64,000 nt of DNA from the NCBI GenBank assembly GCA_029747585.1, contig JAPEVF010000061.1, forward strand, positions 28,565 to 92,564. Direction: 5' to 3'. The position numbers and the translations under genes were made by a program. Of the stretch, positions 10,867 to 22,001 are shown one piece after another. The notes beneath the pieces are model-generated. The model had not been told where the DNA came from, did no database searches, and worked only from the letters and a program-made list of their open reading frames with translations. Source of the DNA: Pleurotus djamor (Eukaryota; Basidiomycota; Agaricomycetes; Agaricales; Pleurotaceae). The first letter of the stretch is position 1, and every line of letters begins with the position of its first letter.

Positions 10867-13769
10867 TTATGAAAATGCAGTCTGCCGACGAGCAGCGGGA
10901 GGCTTTTTCCAATGTTGGTTAGCCTGCCCGTGCTCTTGCTTATGCGGGGTTGGCATGTAGTTAGGAAGAGCGCCATTTTGCGTTGGCAACGCTGTCCATG
11001 GGGACGGCTCGTGGGAGGCACCTTTGGAGCTGCGACTAGATTCACCAGCGAACTTGGGTCGTCCACGTTCAGAATGAGCCCGGTCGTGATTGATCGATCC
11101 ATGCGAGTGCCTCTGAGGGATAGATGCACTATGGGGTAATGAGGACGATGATCCAGTATGGTAGGGCGTCCGGTCCAAACTAAGGCCTGACGACGTGCGT
11201 TTAGACATGTTGAAGGAAGAGGGGGACATATCAGCGCTGCCTCTTCGAGAATGCGGAGAGGACGCGTTGCTTGGTTGATGGCGATGGTGCTCGCTACCGC
11301 TACTTCTTGCGCTTCCTTGACTACTTTCCCTCTGACGCGAACTACGCCGATCTAAGCTTTGATCACGACTGGAGGTACTTGACTGCGTCGAGGCTCGCCG
11401 AGAGTATTGTTGCATCATGAAAGGAGGGGTAGGAGGGAGGAGGGGCATATCCATGTACGGCATCATATTGACACCGACAGCGCCGGGAAACATCATAGTG
11501 TTCATCGGACCCATCATCATAGGATTCATTGGCATCGCGTTCAAGCTAGGTTGGCTTCCATTCCACCCAAATTGCATGGGGGAACCGAAATACGGTGGGT
11601 AGTTGGGTGTAGTAGCCGCTCTTTCCAAGTCCGGTCTCGAATGATAAGACGCGCTGGAAAAACGCTTCTTCACGACGGGGTCGTCGCAATGATCGTGAGA
11701 GGCAGAGCTAGGAAGGTTGCTAGAGAAGGAGGCTCCGCCGGACAAACTGGGAGGTCGCGAACTACCTGGCGACGAACCACTGTTTGAGTTGGAAGAACGG
11801 TTGCCAGAGTTTGGCCCATGAGCAGACGCGGGTGAGAGCCCGTTGCTTCTGTGAGATATGTCAGTGCGAACAAAGAGTGATCATTAGAAAGAAACGAACA
11901 TGGATGCTGAAGAGGGCTGTGAAGGCATTTGAATACGTGGGTCGAAGGACGGCCTAGAAGTTCTCCTGTCTCCCGACCAGCCGTTCCGTTCGCTACCTTC
12001 TCGTACGGAACCCGCAGAAGAGGAAGCTAAACGCGGGATCTGAGAGGTTGAGTCCGCGCCGTCATCGAAACCAGCATAAGCTGCATCCCTTATAGCATTC
12101 GACGACCGACCCGCTCTCTGAGCTTCCCTTCGCATTCGGGCATTAGTGACTTCATCCCTCATGGCTTTCTCTCGCCGCTCCTTCTTCTCTATATCAGCAC
12201 TTTCCCTCAAGCGTTTCTCCCTCTCCAAGGCCTCCCTCTCCCTCTGCAACTCGACACGCTCGCGCTCCCTGACTTTCTTCTCCTGCGCCAATTGGCGTCG
12301 GGCGTCTTCAATCTTGCTGCGTTCGGCTTCAAGAGCCCGCCTAGCCTCTTCCTCACGCAAGAACTTCAGCTTGTCTGCACGTCGCATCCTTGTGCGTTGA
12401 GCGTAGCCCAAGGGAACACTGTCTGATACATCTTCAGCCCAGCGCACACCACGCTTGACCCCAGGTGCTTGCGATTCGGGGGAGGCTATGGGAACTGCAT
12501 TGTCTTCTTCGGGAGCGGGAGGGTTCACAGTAGCAGGAGAGTCCGACTGCGTTAACTCTGTCCGAGGATCACTGACAGTGTGTTCAAGGCGTAGAGGAGA
12601 CGGTGAGGGAGCGTATGAAAGCGACAGAGCGGGGACTACACAGGGAGGAGATCAGTATCATGCAAGAACATCGGTGCACGGGGAAACGAACCATCACTAA
12701 ATTCAAGTCTTTCGAAGTCGGGGGCTGGGGTAGGTTGAGAGTCCATCGGGGACGCGAAGTCAAAGCCAGCAGCCGCCTCCAGATATGCAGAATACTCGAG
12801 GTCCAGGACAGCAAAAGACGTGCCAGACACGGCTTTCCGAGTGACAGATCCATTCTCAAAGACCCAAACTGAGAATTTGTCTTCAAAACATGGTCGAGAC
12901 AACCAACGCCGGATACCTGTGCTGGACCCTGACACTTGGACCTCTGATGAAGGGAAATGTATGTCAGCCTGCCAATCAATGTGTTGTGCGCGAGGCCGAA
13001 CAAGGTTCCTTGAGGCAAAAATTCGTCTGTCAGGGTCCTCGACTCCAGACTTGCTATTCAGCCGCTGTGCAAGGTGTTTTCGAAACATGCATGTCGATAA
13101 CGTGTCCGGATGCGCGATCCCTGATGGTGGATTGCATGATATCGGGAATAGAGGGCGTCCGGGCACATTCACAAATGGTCGAGATGTCAGCGGAGGGTGA
13201 AGACCGCCGTCCTGTGCGGGTATGGGGGATGAGTATATGGGACGAGTTGGGGTGGAATGGGCATCGGAAGAGTGCGCAGACTCCGAGGGGAAATCCAGGT
13301 CTCGGGAAGAACGTTGTTGGTGCTGTAGCCGAGATGCCGACGAAGCAGGAGATTTGTTGCCTGGTGGCGGGGGCAGGATAGATGGAACAGGCGGGAGGGG
13401 GTAATCTGGATCAAACCTCTGGTCGTTGTCACCAGCGATAGAGACCCGCGAATGGTTGTGGTGGGAGCGCTTCAAGGTGCCTGACTTCACGGTGCCAAGC
13501 CAAGATTTCCATGACTTTTTCGTGAAGGAGCGCGACAACGGGGATTCTTCGTCAGGTGTCTGTATACTCCCTGAAGCTGTGGACGAGGAGGAGGATTGAG
13601 CATGATCAGCCGTATGGGCGAGAAGCGACGGTATTGGCGGAAGCGAGGTAGTGGGTGTCGTAACCGGTGGGATCGTCAAGGTGGTCACCGCAAGAGGCTG
13701 CGGGGGGTGTTGCTTCTGGGATTCTCGCTTTTCACGTCTTGGAAGAAATACAGATGCGAAGCGGCGCAT
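10867..13769 (-). CDS. Large Ser/Pro-rich protein with a central charged coiled coil, function unknown
   Basis: I do not recognise a named family. The model starts at 13769 (MRRFASVFLPRREKRESQ) and ends at 10867, with an intron near 12590-12640 and another near 11840-11905 joining three open stretches. The N-terminal third is Ser/Pro-rich with a basic patch (KKSWKSWLGTVKSGTLKRS) followed by a better conserved-looking block (FSVWVFENGSVTRKAVSGTS, then FAVLDLEYSAYLEAAAGFDF). The middle begins GVKRGVRWAEDVSDSVPLGY and runs into about 110 residues of Glu/Arg/Lys-rich heptads, a likely single long helix or coiled coil. The C-terminal third is Met/Pro-rich (MNPMMMGPMNTMM) and then Ser/Arg-rich, ending AARRQTAFS. 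The composition suggests a phosphorylated scaffold, which is inference only. It is possible but less likely that this is two genes. Confidence 0.6.
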
Positions 13770-14045
13770 TGTGTATGTATTAAGCTTTCATAAGAGAAGG
13801 GGGGAACTTGAAGGTAAACGGTCGGGGAGGAAGAGGGGTAGAAGAAGCGTGCAGAACGGTGAGAACGACGAGGAAAGGGCAGTGGGGGCGGAGATGGTGG
13901 TGGTCGGGGAGCAAGGAGGGTCAAGAGCAAGAATGGGAGGGGCGGGTTGGGGGTTGGAACAGGGATCAGTTCATGATGGTGGTTCGGGTGAGAGAACTGA
14001 CGCAAAATCCTCACAAAAACACAAGTCAGAATTACACTACTATAA

Positions 14046-16512
14046 TTAGTCATCATCCTCCTCGTCTAATATTAGCTCTTCATCTTGGCCACCACGCATC
14101 CTCTTCTCCTTCCCTGGTGGCCTGTACCGTTTCTGCTTCCATCGCGTCGCAAGTCTTTTCTCGTAACCTTCCACGACGCTTAAAACATATCCAGGTGCTA
14201 CGCCAACTATTTTCCCAGACCTCTCCAAAAACAATTCAATGTCCTCTTCAAGACTTCCAAATACATCTCGGGCGTGGTAGATTGCATATGCCTCGGCCGG
14301 TCGCAATGCAGTCTGATCACCCTCGTGGGTTGATTCAGATGCGACATTGGCGCGGAGATCTGGCCCGTGCGTTACTCGGCTGTTCGAACATTCTTGCACG
14401 TTCATACGCGAACCCAGGGGAAAGAACCGGTTCAGTACGGGTTCCCCAACTGTCATTGGTTGCTCTCGTCAGTTCCGTCATCGATTTCCGGATCAGTTCC
14501 CCGAGACATGCTCACATAACTTTGGATCCACCCAGTCGCCGACGAGCGATCGTTGGCAAAAGTCTAGATACTTGTCAAGCACCTCGTCGCTGAGATCAGT
14601 TACTGAACTGCCCAACGCAACATCATGTCAGGTTGAGTATACTCCATCCAAACACAAAGGAGACTGACGCAGGTGCCGATGCGGAGAAAAGGTGCTCCGG
14701 CGAGGTTTCTTCAGCAACATTCGTCGTTTTTACGATGTTTATGAAATCGGCAAGGCGAGGCATCCATGTCGCTGGATCGTCGCCGCTTGTGGGCACCCTG
14801 TTCAAGCCTGCCCTCAGTTTGTATTGAGAAGTAGAAACACACATAACGAGCCTGCTGTATCCGTCTAGCCCATAAACCATTTTCAGAACCATAACAGTCA
14901 GAGCTGCGAAAGCCACCTCCGGAGGTATATTGTCAAACTTATACCCTTGAGGATGGCTTTTCGCTAGGCGAGCCAACTCCGGGGACAAACGACGATGCAG
15001 CAAAAGAGGCAACGAGAGGGCTCCAGCAAGCCGTTTCGTGAGTGCGTAAAGGGTGGCTGAAAGAGGTTTAGTTAGATCATCTGCAATCCCCAGCAGCCAA
15101 GTTACGTACGTGTTNCCCCCCATGCACCTGGTGACACGCCATAACAAGGGCCCACCATTGGCTTCAGGGGTAGGAACCTTGTAACGAACCTTCAGCTGCT
15201 TGGCTAGGTGCGAAACTAGCGCGTGAAGCCCCAGAACACGAGGTGGGTGCTACGAGCCGATATACCATTTGAGGCAGAGTCAGGGGAATCCGATGAAGGG
15301 GCTCACAGCTGGGGATAGGGAGAGAACATTATACTTCGTAAGATGGCGGGTCATCTCGCGGGGTAACAAGCGCAGCACCTCAAGATACGGAAGCTTGTAT
15401 GCCTCGATCAAACTAGAAGGCGCAAGGTTAATCCTGGATCCTGAGTTAATAAAACGGAACACGAACTTACTTGATGATGTCAATATACATAACAGGCACT
15501 CTCAACGTCCATAACGCAAGGACTAGGACCGATAGGGTCCCTTGCAGGCCTTCCTGGGGACGACGAGTGGGTGGGCGACCAGCCTTTCTTTCTGGTTCCC
15601 CTTCGTCTCCTTGCTGAGGCTTCTCCTCATCTTCATCCTCGGAGCTAGACGATGAAGGCTCGCTATTTTCGTAGAGAAGTTGTTCAAGTTCTGGGTCTTC
15701 AACATCTTTCAGGTGGATCGGATTTGGTAGGTCGTCGTCTTCGGACTGAGGGCCTCCATCTTCGCTACGTTCCCCTGTCGTGACGCGTCCTCCTTTGGGT
15801 GGAGGTGGTGTGCTGATCATGTTCTGTGCGTGGTTATAGGGCTCCGGCGGAGGAGGGTTAGGCAGACGAGCCAGATGCAAGGCCCAGATATCCCTACAGA
15901 CGGCCTGAGGGTATTCTAAGTTTAAACAAGGACACAGATGGGAAACAACGCATGCTTACTTCGAACTCGGGCGGCAGTGCCCATTCCTTGATCAAGAAGG
16001 CTATTTGAAGGCGAAGTATGAGTTGTTGACACTGGTAGTAGTGATAATGCCCTCTGGCGCCATGATACACTGATGTCTGTTTAGTGTGAGTTCATACATA
16101 AGTGGGCTTGGAAGGACGCACACTGAGCATCAGTCGTCATCCTCGTCGAAATTTTGTCTGCCTTGATAGCACGCTTCCTTAGAGCATGTGGACCGATTTC
16201 CTCGTCGGCTGCCTCGTTACGATAGTTCTAACATTAGAACGGTGGTGTTCACAGGGATTCCACGGTTGTCGTATCGTGCCAAGACGCATGTTGGTAGAGG
16301 AATATGAACGGAGGAACGTATCGCGGGATCGAGGTGGAAAAGAAGTAAAGAGAGATCAGAGGTTTGGTTCGAGTCGCATACGCCGCAATGAATCACAATG
16401 AAGTGATCCATACCTGCATTACATGCCCTTCGCTACACACGATCAAACCGCTAGAGGGCTCCTTATGCCATTTTTTAGATTGACACACTGGACACCTGCG
16501 CTTCGGGGCCAT
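14046..16512 (-). CDS. RRN7: RNA polymerase I core factor subunit Rrn7/TAF1B-like
   Basis: Rrn7/TAF1B is the TFIIB-related subunit of the Pol I core factor that recruits RNA polymerase I to the rDNA promoter. The start at 16512 opens directly with a zinc ribbon, PKRRCPVCQSKKWH with the second pair in GLIVCSEGHVMQ, typical of the family's N-terminus. After several exons come an acidic/Pro-rich linker (LEQLLYENSEPSSSSSEDED) and helical parts consistent with cyclin folds (TLSVLVLALWTLRVPVMYID, AYKLPYLEVLRLLPREMTRH, EVAFAALTVMVLKMVYGLDG). The last exon ends LILDEEDDD with TAA at 14046-14048. The region 15110-15280 holds a poorly resolved exon junction. The zinc ribbon plus the VAFAALTVMVLKMVYGLDG block make Rrn7/TAF1B more likely than TFIIB or Brf1. 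The gene is divergent from the ERJ5-like gene. Confidence 0.75.
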
Positions 16513-16815
16513 GAGGGGATGGGAGAGAAAGTGCACAGTAACTTTCAAGTGATGAAGCCAAACCTAGAGGTTGACGTTGGGCGTTGAGCAAACTGACTGA
16601 ACGTTGAAGGAGACGCCAAAGCGCGAAGAGTGACTAGGAAGATCGCGTTTACGTAATTCGCATACTAGAGTAGCTATCACGTGCAGGATGGGACCGCGCT
16701 GGCACTAGGACCGCCAACGCTGAAACTTGTTCTACCATTTTCTCTTCCTAGATACAGTTCATCGACTCAATCGGATTTCAACCGCTGCCGCGGCAAATCC
16801 TCCCTATTTTCCATT
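16513..16815. promoter_or_regulatory. Divergent promoter region RRN7 / ERJ5-like
   Basis: About 300 bp between two divergent start codons. It contains an octamer ATCACGTG at 16676-16683, a CACGTG E-box type motif that could bind a bHLH factor. No other structure was seen. Confidence 0.35.
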
Positions 16816-18129
16816 ATGAGGCTTCTTTTTCTCTTCTCAATCATCCTGGTCCTCGCAACAACCATCTTGGCGTATGTCTTCCTGTTCATCGTTCCACGTC
16901 TATTATTGACCAAGCTTCGTCGGTACTTAGATGGGAGAAGGTTTGATACATTACCTGAGGGCTTCGCGCTATTTGGAGACTAATTGCGATGATGCAGGAA
17001 GACCACGAAATCTTTGACCTTGTCAGCGAGCTTGAAGCGGCGGAAGGCAAAGGGACAACATTCTACTCTTGGCTCGATGTTCCGTCTACGGCTTCGACGT
17101 CTGAGATTTCCAAAGCTTACAGGAAGCTGAGCATGCAGCTCCAGTACGTTCTGCCTGCGCTTGCGCTCGTATACTCGGACTAATCCTTCCGTCACATTAG
17201 CCCGGACAAAAATCCTGGTGTCAAGGGTATCCATGAACGTTTTGCCAGGCTCGGTGTCATAACAGCCATCCTCAGAAAAGCAGAGAGTCGCGCTAGGTGC
17301 GTGCGGGATATCACCCCAGTTTCGCTTATACTAATTCGCGGATGCAGATACGACTTCTTCTACAAGAACGGTGTTCCTAAATGGCGTGGAACTGGTTACT
17401 ACTACTCCCGTTTCCGTCCTGGCCTCGGGGTACGCTTTACCTCTATCCTCCTTTATTGGCTCTACTTATGCTTTCTTGTAGACGGTCCTCGTTTTCCTTA
17501 CGATCCTCTCTTGCGGCCTCCAATATATCATCCAACATATGAGTTATGGCAATCATCTGAAGAGGATCGAACATATCGTCCAAGAGGCCCGTCTAGCTGC
17601 CTGGGGTCCCAAAATGATTCCTGGAGAAGGAGAGAAAAGAGTATGTCGTCGTTCGCATNTCCAGCACGACCGGATCCTCAATACATTCATCCCCATAGGT
17701 AAAGGTCAGCCTCGGCGGCTCCACGTACGATGAGGACGGTTATGTCGTTCCCGGAAAGACGATTAGCATGGTCGTCCGCGGGCAAGACGTCTGGATTGTA
17801 TGTCATCCTAAGGTTATCATAACATCTCACTGATCAATGAAACCTTCCCTCAGCGCAATCCCGATGGCTCAGAGGAACCCATCAACGCGTCCACGGCGCC
17901 CAAACCCGCTCTCTCACAAACATGGTTCCCTGCCTTAATTCGATCAGCTGTGAACAAAGTTCTCCGACGCGAACAAGCCTCCGAGAAGCTCGACGATGGC
18001 GCTGATGCACTGTCAAATGATGACGAGGATACAGACAGTGGTTCCGTCAGTCAATCCGAAAAGAGTCGCAGCGCTACACCAACTGCTAAAGTGGGTGGAA
18101 AGCGTAGAAAGGCCATCCGTAAAAAGTAG
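16816..18129 (+). CDS. ERJ5: ER membrane J-domain co-chaperone (Erj5/DNAJC1-like)
   Basis: This is a type of J-protein that stimulates the ER Hsp70 BiP/Kar2. The N-terminus MRLLFLFSIILVLATTILA is a signal peptide or anchor. It is followed by EDHEIFDLVSELEAAEGKG, the Erj5-family lead-in, and a J domain beginning TFYSWLDVPSTASTSEISKA. The HPD catalytic triad is split by an intron: ...LSMQL-CA at 17142, then CCCGGAC after an acceptor at about 17200, giving HPDKNPG. Downstream are DFFYKNGVPKWRGTGYYYSR, a membrane segment (VLVFLTILSCGLQYIIQHMS) and a charged C-terminal tail ending KRRKAIRKK, TAG at 18127-18129, so the tail would be cytosolic. The join of the signal exon to the second exon is unclear. 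It lies 175 bp upstream of the AP-1 sigma gene. Confidence 0.82.
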
Positions 18130-18304
18130 TATGAGCTGTAGGATCCAGTCTNGGTCCTAGGACGTGTCCTAATTTATTTCGCNCTGCTGCAATAGACCGC
18201 AATAGACGTTACTCTACTACTTNATTNTTATTGATGATGTCACNATCTTCCTGTGGGTGNTGCAANGATGTTGTTCCGTGTTTGCTCGGNCACCACCTTG
18301 CTTT

Positions 18305-19257
18305 ATGATCAACTACATCCTCCTAGTATCCCGTCAAGGTGNGTATCTGTTCTTGCCAAACCGGAATCGGTGGCTTGCGGTGCTGATAAGCCGTTCGTTT
18401 TCCGGTTTGTGCGGCCGACGATAGGCAAGGTCCGNTTGGCGAAATGGTTCACTACGATGGCGCCGAAGGTCAAGGCAAAGATTGTCAAGGATGTAACCCA
18501 GCTGGTTCTCGGTAGACGGACGCGTATGTGNAACTTTTTGGANTACAAAGGTGCGCATATCTCTTTTCCNNCCTTNGTCATCNAGTNTCATTGCTGCTTG
18601 CNCNNTCTTGGTGTNTCANNNTNCGNTNACNACGTGAATTGACATTGATAACATCGTTTTCACCCTCGNAGACACCAAAGTCGTATATCGACGCTACGCT
18701 TCGCTCTTCTTCGTCTGTGGCATCAGCACAGAAGACAACGAACTCATCGCGTTGGAAATCATCCATCGATATGTCGAGATTCTGGATCGATACTTTGGCA
18801 ATGTGAGCACCTCCCACCTTCATTGTCTTGGATGTATGCGTTTCGTGGGCTGTATGCTGAGATTGACTTCACCTTGATTCAGGTCTGCGAACTGGATCTG
18901 TGAGTGGGAGGACGTTGTNTCATGTCTTTAGTGGTTGGCTTAGCTGATGCGTTTCGGTGCATAGGATATTCAACTTCCAGAAGGCTTATGCTGTATGCCA
19001 TCCTTACTCCCAACTGATTATCGCTGCACGCGCTGACTTGCTGCACAGATACTAGACGAACTAATCATCGCAGGCGAACTCCAAGAATCTTCCAAGAAAT
19101 CTGTCCTTCGCGTCGTAAGTCTCCCAACACTCTANACGTCCATCTCATACCTTACANACTACCCTTTACATCCTACCAGGTAACACAATCCGACAGCGTC
19201 GAAGAACAAGAAAACTCNGAAGACACAATGGCCCGCCTCGGTTCACGCAGTGGTTAG
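18305..19257 (+). CDS. APS1: AP-1 clathrin adaptor complex small (sigma) subunit, copy 1
   Basis: The sigma subunit of AP-1 belongs to the adaptor that sorts cargo between trans-Golgi and endosomes. The exons read [12 protein letters not shown], then [20 protein letters not shown] with [20 protein letters not shown], then [18 protein letters not shown] and [52 protein letters not shown], and a final exon [15 protein letters not shown] ending MARLGSRSG (TAG 19255-19257). The VxELD, KAYxILDE and YFGNV blocks are diagnostic; the HRYVE wording indicates AP-1 rather than AP-2 or AP-3. The first exon is only 34 nt (donor at 18339). Compared with the second sigma gene in this window, this copy has MAPKVKAK for LPxKTKGK and LGRRTR for LARRAK. 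Confidence 0.9.
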
Positions 19258-19793
19258 AACATTTCCCCGCTTTCATTCAGCTTTCCATGATCATAGACGA
19301 TACCATTTNCCCCCCATTTTCTTCCCCCCACGTTCTATCTTAAAGGTCCCATGATGTAGGCACGATGTAGGCTCGAGGTAGAGAGTCATCCATCCATGAT
19401 ACATGGTCGCATCGATCGTCACCAGCCGTAATTATGCATTTACTCTAATGACAANTTTGGATGTATCATTTGGGTTGTGGTAGCGAAGAGAGTCCACCCA
19501 ATGTTATACGCGAATCTGCGATTCATCCTAGCCCTAGCCCTCGTCCCGTCCTTCCCTGCCTGACTCTGAACGCTCGAAGTCACCCTCTTGCTCTCCTACT
19601 CCGCTACACCACCGTTCATCGCCCCACCTTCCGCGTTAAATGGACATGTAATGAAAATCGAAGGGGAAAGCATCGCTGGTTGGTGGTGGTGGTAGTGGTT
19701 GGTAGGGAGTTGGTGGAGCTTGGATGCTAATAAAATAGTTCCGAACACAAACGTATCGCACAAATTCATATCACCGGCACTTCATCTTCATCT
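19258..19793. other. Convergent 3' intergenic region (AP-1 sigma copy 1 / REX3)
   Basis: About 535 bp between two convergent stop codons, holding both 3' untranslated regions. A GT-rich stretch occurs at 19681-19711 (TGGTGGTGGT type), the kind of element found near poly(A) sites. No gene or RNA was recognised. Confidence 0.4.
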
Positions 19794-21927
19794 TCATGTA
19801 ACTGGTGCATTGGTATTCTTGATGTCTGACGAATTGGAGGAAGACGCGAACGAGGGGGGCGGTAAAGCCGAAGGTGATTGCATGGTCTTGGGTTGATTGA
19901 GGATGTACCACCTGACCAGGTCCAAAGTCGCTATCGAGTCTTCTACGGACGAGTGCCCAGTGGTTCCTCCACCCGTTTGGATAGTCTTCCCGAGATGCTC
20001 GCGCACCCTACAAATGGAATTATCAGTACCTTGGCTTTGGTATCGAAGATAGAAGATAGAAGATAGCAGTAGAAGGAGAAGGAGAAGTAATAGTGGCGAA
20101 AGAACGTACAGATCTCTCAACGACCTCCGGTACGGCGGACCGGCTCGGTGGGGGAACAGTATAGCGGTATCAACGCAACGATGGTGGATCATCCTGAGCG
20201 TCTTCAAGTCGTTCTCCAATCCATGCCCGATGATGATGGTTTCCGAGTTGATCAGGTCGTCGAGGAGTGACCTGATGGAAGAGAGGGGGAGGACGGCGTT
20301 GGAGTGGGCTTCTTCGGTGACGCCTGAGAAACGTGTGTTGTAATCACTATGAGGGGAAGGGAGGGGTTAGTGAGGGATGAAAGGGGAGGGAGGAGGGAGG
20401 GAGGGGTTATGGGTTATGGGTGTCAGGGGAAGGGGGACTTACATGACTTCGACGCCTTCATCCATCTTGACAAGTTCATCGAGTATTTCCTTGCCTGTCC
20501 CATCAACGACAGAAACACGCGCACAACGGAATCCACCCGTCGTATACACCATCTCACAATCCAGCGCCACCACACCCAAAGCAGGATCAGCATCCCTTGG
20601 TGCCCTGGTGGGAGTGAACGCATGGCGAGTATGCAACAACTCGACATCTGATTCGTAGAAAACATGCGTTCCAGTCGTGCATCCCTCGGCGTCACCTGTT
20701 GGTCTTTGACAGCAGGAGTAGATCCTAGCTTTCTGGCCTAAACAACACAAAGGAAGGAAGGGAAAGNAAAAAAGATGACGTCATGAACACGCTCGGGCAC
20801 GCACACGACACGTTGAAAACGCACCTTCAATCATTCTGGTGTAGGGTTTGCCCCAGTGGTATACGCAATGACCCCCCTCTGCGCGTGATTTAACTTGATA
20901 GTACTGGGCACAGCGCTCGCAGCGAGAAATCTTGCCTTCAAGACTGGGTTCGTTACCGCCGGGGACGTCTGGTATGGTGGTGATGTATCCCCACTTGTCC
21001 ATGACCGAGACGGACATGACGGCGGAGTGGAGTTGTTCTGGGGTGAGACGAAGGGCTTTGAGGGATTTCTTTGTTGCTTCCCTTTCAGCGATTTCTGCTT
21101 CGGTGCCGACGGAGGGGTGGGCGATAGAATCTGGGACGGGGCGTCGCTTGATGGATGCAATAGTGGTGATTACAGCCTGTTGGGCGTGTTAGTAGTTGTA
21201 TGGGGGACGGGGAAATGGGCAAGGGGGACGATAAGGCTGGTGCGTACATTGCGATAAGTGAATTTGGTAGAAACCTTGTAGATGTCTTCTTCCTGGCGGA
21301 GAGAGTGCTCTGATGCGAGGGAGGGGTAGTTTGGGAGGATGACGTCGTAGAGGACGGAGTAGTGGTCGAATATGTTCTTGAGCATTGCCTGGAAGACGAA
21401 GAGGGAGTGGTGGAAAAGAAACATGCGAGGGAGGGGGGATGAAAGGGAGGTTGATAAGGGGGACTAAATAGGAAGGCGGAGGGGCTGGGGTTACCTGACG
21501 GACCGGTACAGGGACCTTGGACTGTGCAGCGTTAACCTTTAGCAGAGGAACGCCATTCTGATACGAGGAGGAGAAAGTGAGCTAAGGAATGGCAGGACTA
21601 ATGAATGGTGAAACATACGTTAGTGTGGGTCGCAGACGGCACAGCCAGCGGTTTCTTTGCTGGGCCTAGCTTCTGGAGCTTCCTTGGAGGTTCGCGTGCG
21701 GCCTGATCAGTCTGAGCATTCCGGGTGCTGGAGGTTGATGCGAGAGGCGACTTGGAAGCTGAGGCGGAAGGGGGAGTTGCGGGCACAGCGGGGCGTTTTG
21801 CTGGGATGACCTGAGACTTCTGTCTGTCCTGCGTCAGCTTGTCATGGGAGAAGGGGCATTGGACTCTGGAGCAGTGCGTGAGCTCGGGACACGCCAACCG
21901 ATGGAACAACCCCAGCGAAGAGAACAT
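19794..21927 (-). CDS. REX3: DEDDh RNA 3'-exonuclease of the Rex3/Rex1 family
   Basis: This nuclear RNase D-superfamily 3'-5' exonuclease trims stable RNAs (in yeast, RNase MRP RNA, with Rex1/Rex2 overlap). The ATG ending at 21927 opens with a CCCH finger, CPELTHCSRVQCPFSHD. A helical region follows (AMLKNIFDHYSVLYDVILPN), then a Cys/His cluster (ISRCERCAQYYQV with HCVYHWGKPY). The nuclease domain has Exo I ALGVVALDCEMVYTTGG (D-x-E), Exo II IIIGHGLENDLKTLRMIHH, and Exo III HSSVEDSIATLDLVRWYI with the catalytic His and Asp. The tail is Ser/Pro-rich and ends NTNAPVT (TGA 19794-19796). All catalytic residues are present. Several introns are strikingly C/T-rich on the coding strand. The start lies 74 bp from the divergent ceramide synthase start. 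Confidence 0.87.
20045..20092. repeat. Short GA-rich microsatellite in a REX3 intron
   Basis: Three tandem copies of a 7-nt unit (AGAAGAT) are followed by AGAAGG-type repeats. On the coding (minus) strand this is a pyrimidine tract inside an intron between the Exo II and Exo III exons, so it may double as the splice-site polypyrimidine tract. Confidence 0.7.
20352..20446. repeat. G-rich (plus strand) intronic tract with G-quadruplex potential
   Basis: At least five runs of three or more G separated by one to four bases lie at 20383-20406, with more G runs to 20446. It fills an intron of REX3, whose pre-mRNA would therefore be C/T-rich here. The G-rich strand is the template-complement, so any quadruplex would form in DNA rather than in the REX3 transcript. 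Confidence 0.55.
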
Positions 21928-22001
21928 ACTTGAGCACACGTGACCATGCAAAACTCGAGACACTCCTGCGTTGGCGCCCGTTCTACCCAACCACTGGCTC
22001 A
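21928..22001. promoter_or_regulatory. Compact bidirectional promoter REX3 / ceramide synthase
   Basis: Only 74 bp separate the two divergent ATGs. The 5' leaders of both genes must be very short or overlap. No TATA box was seen. Confidence 0.5.
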
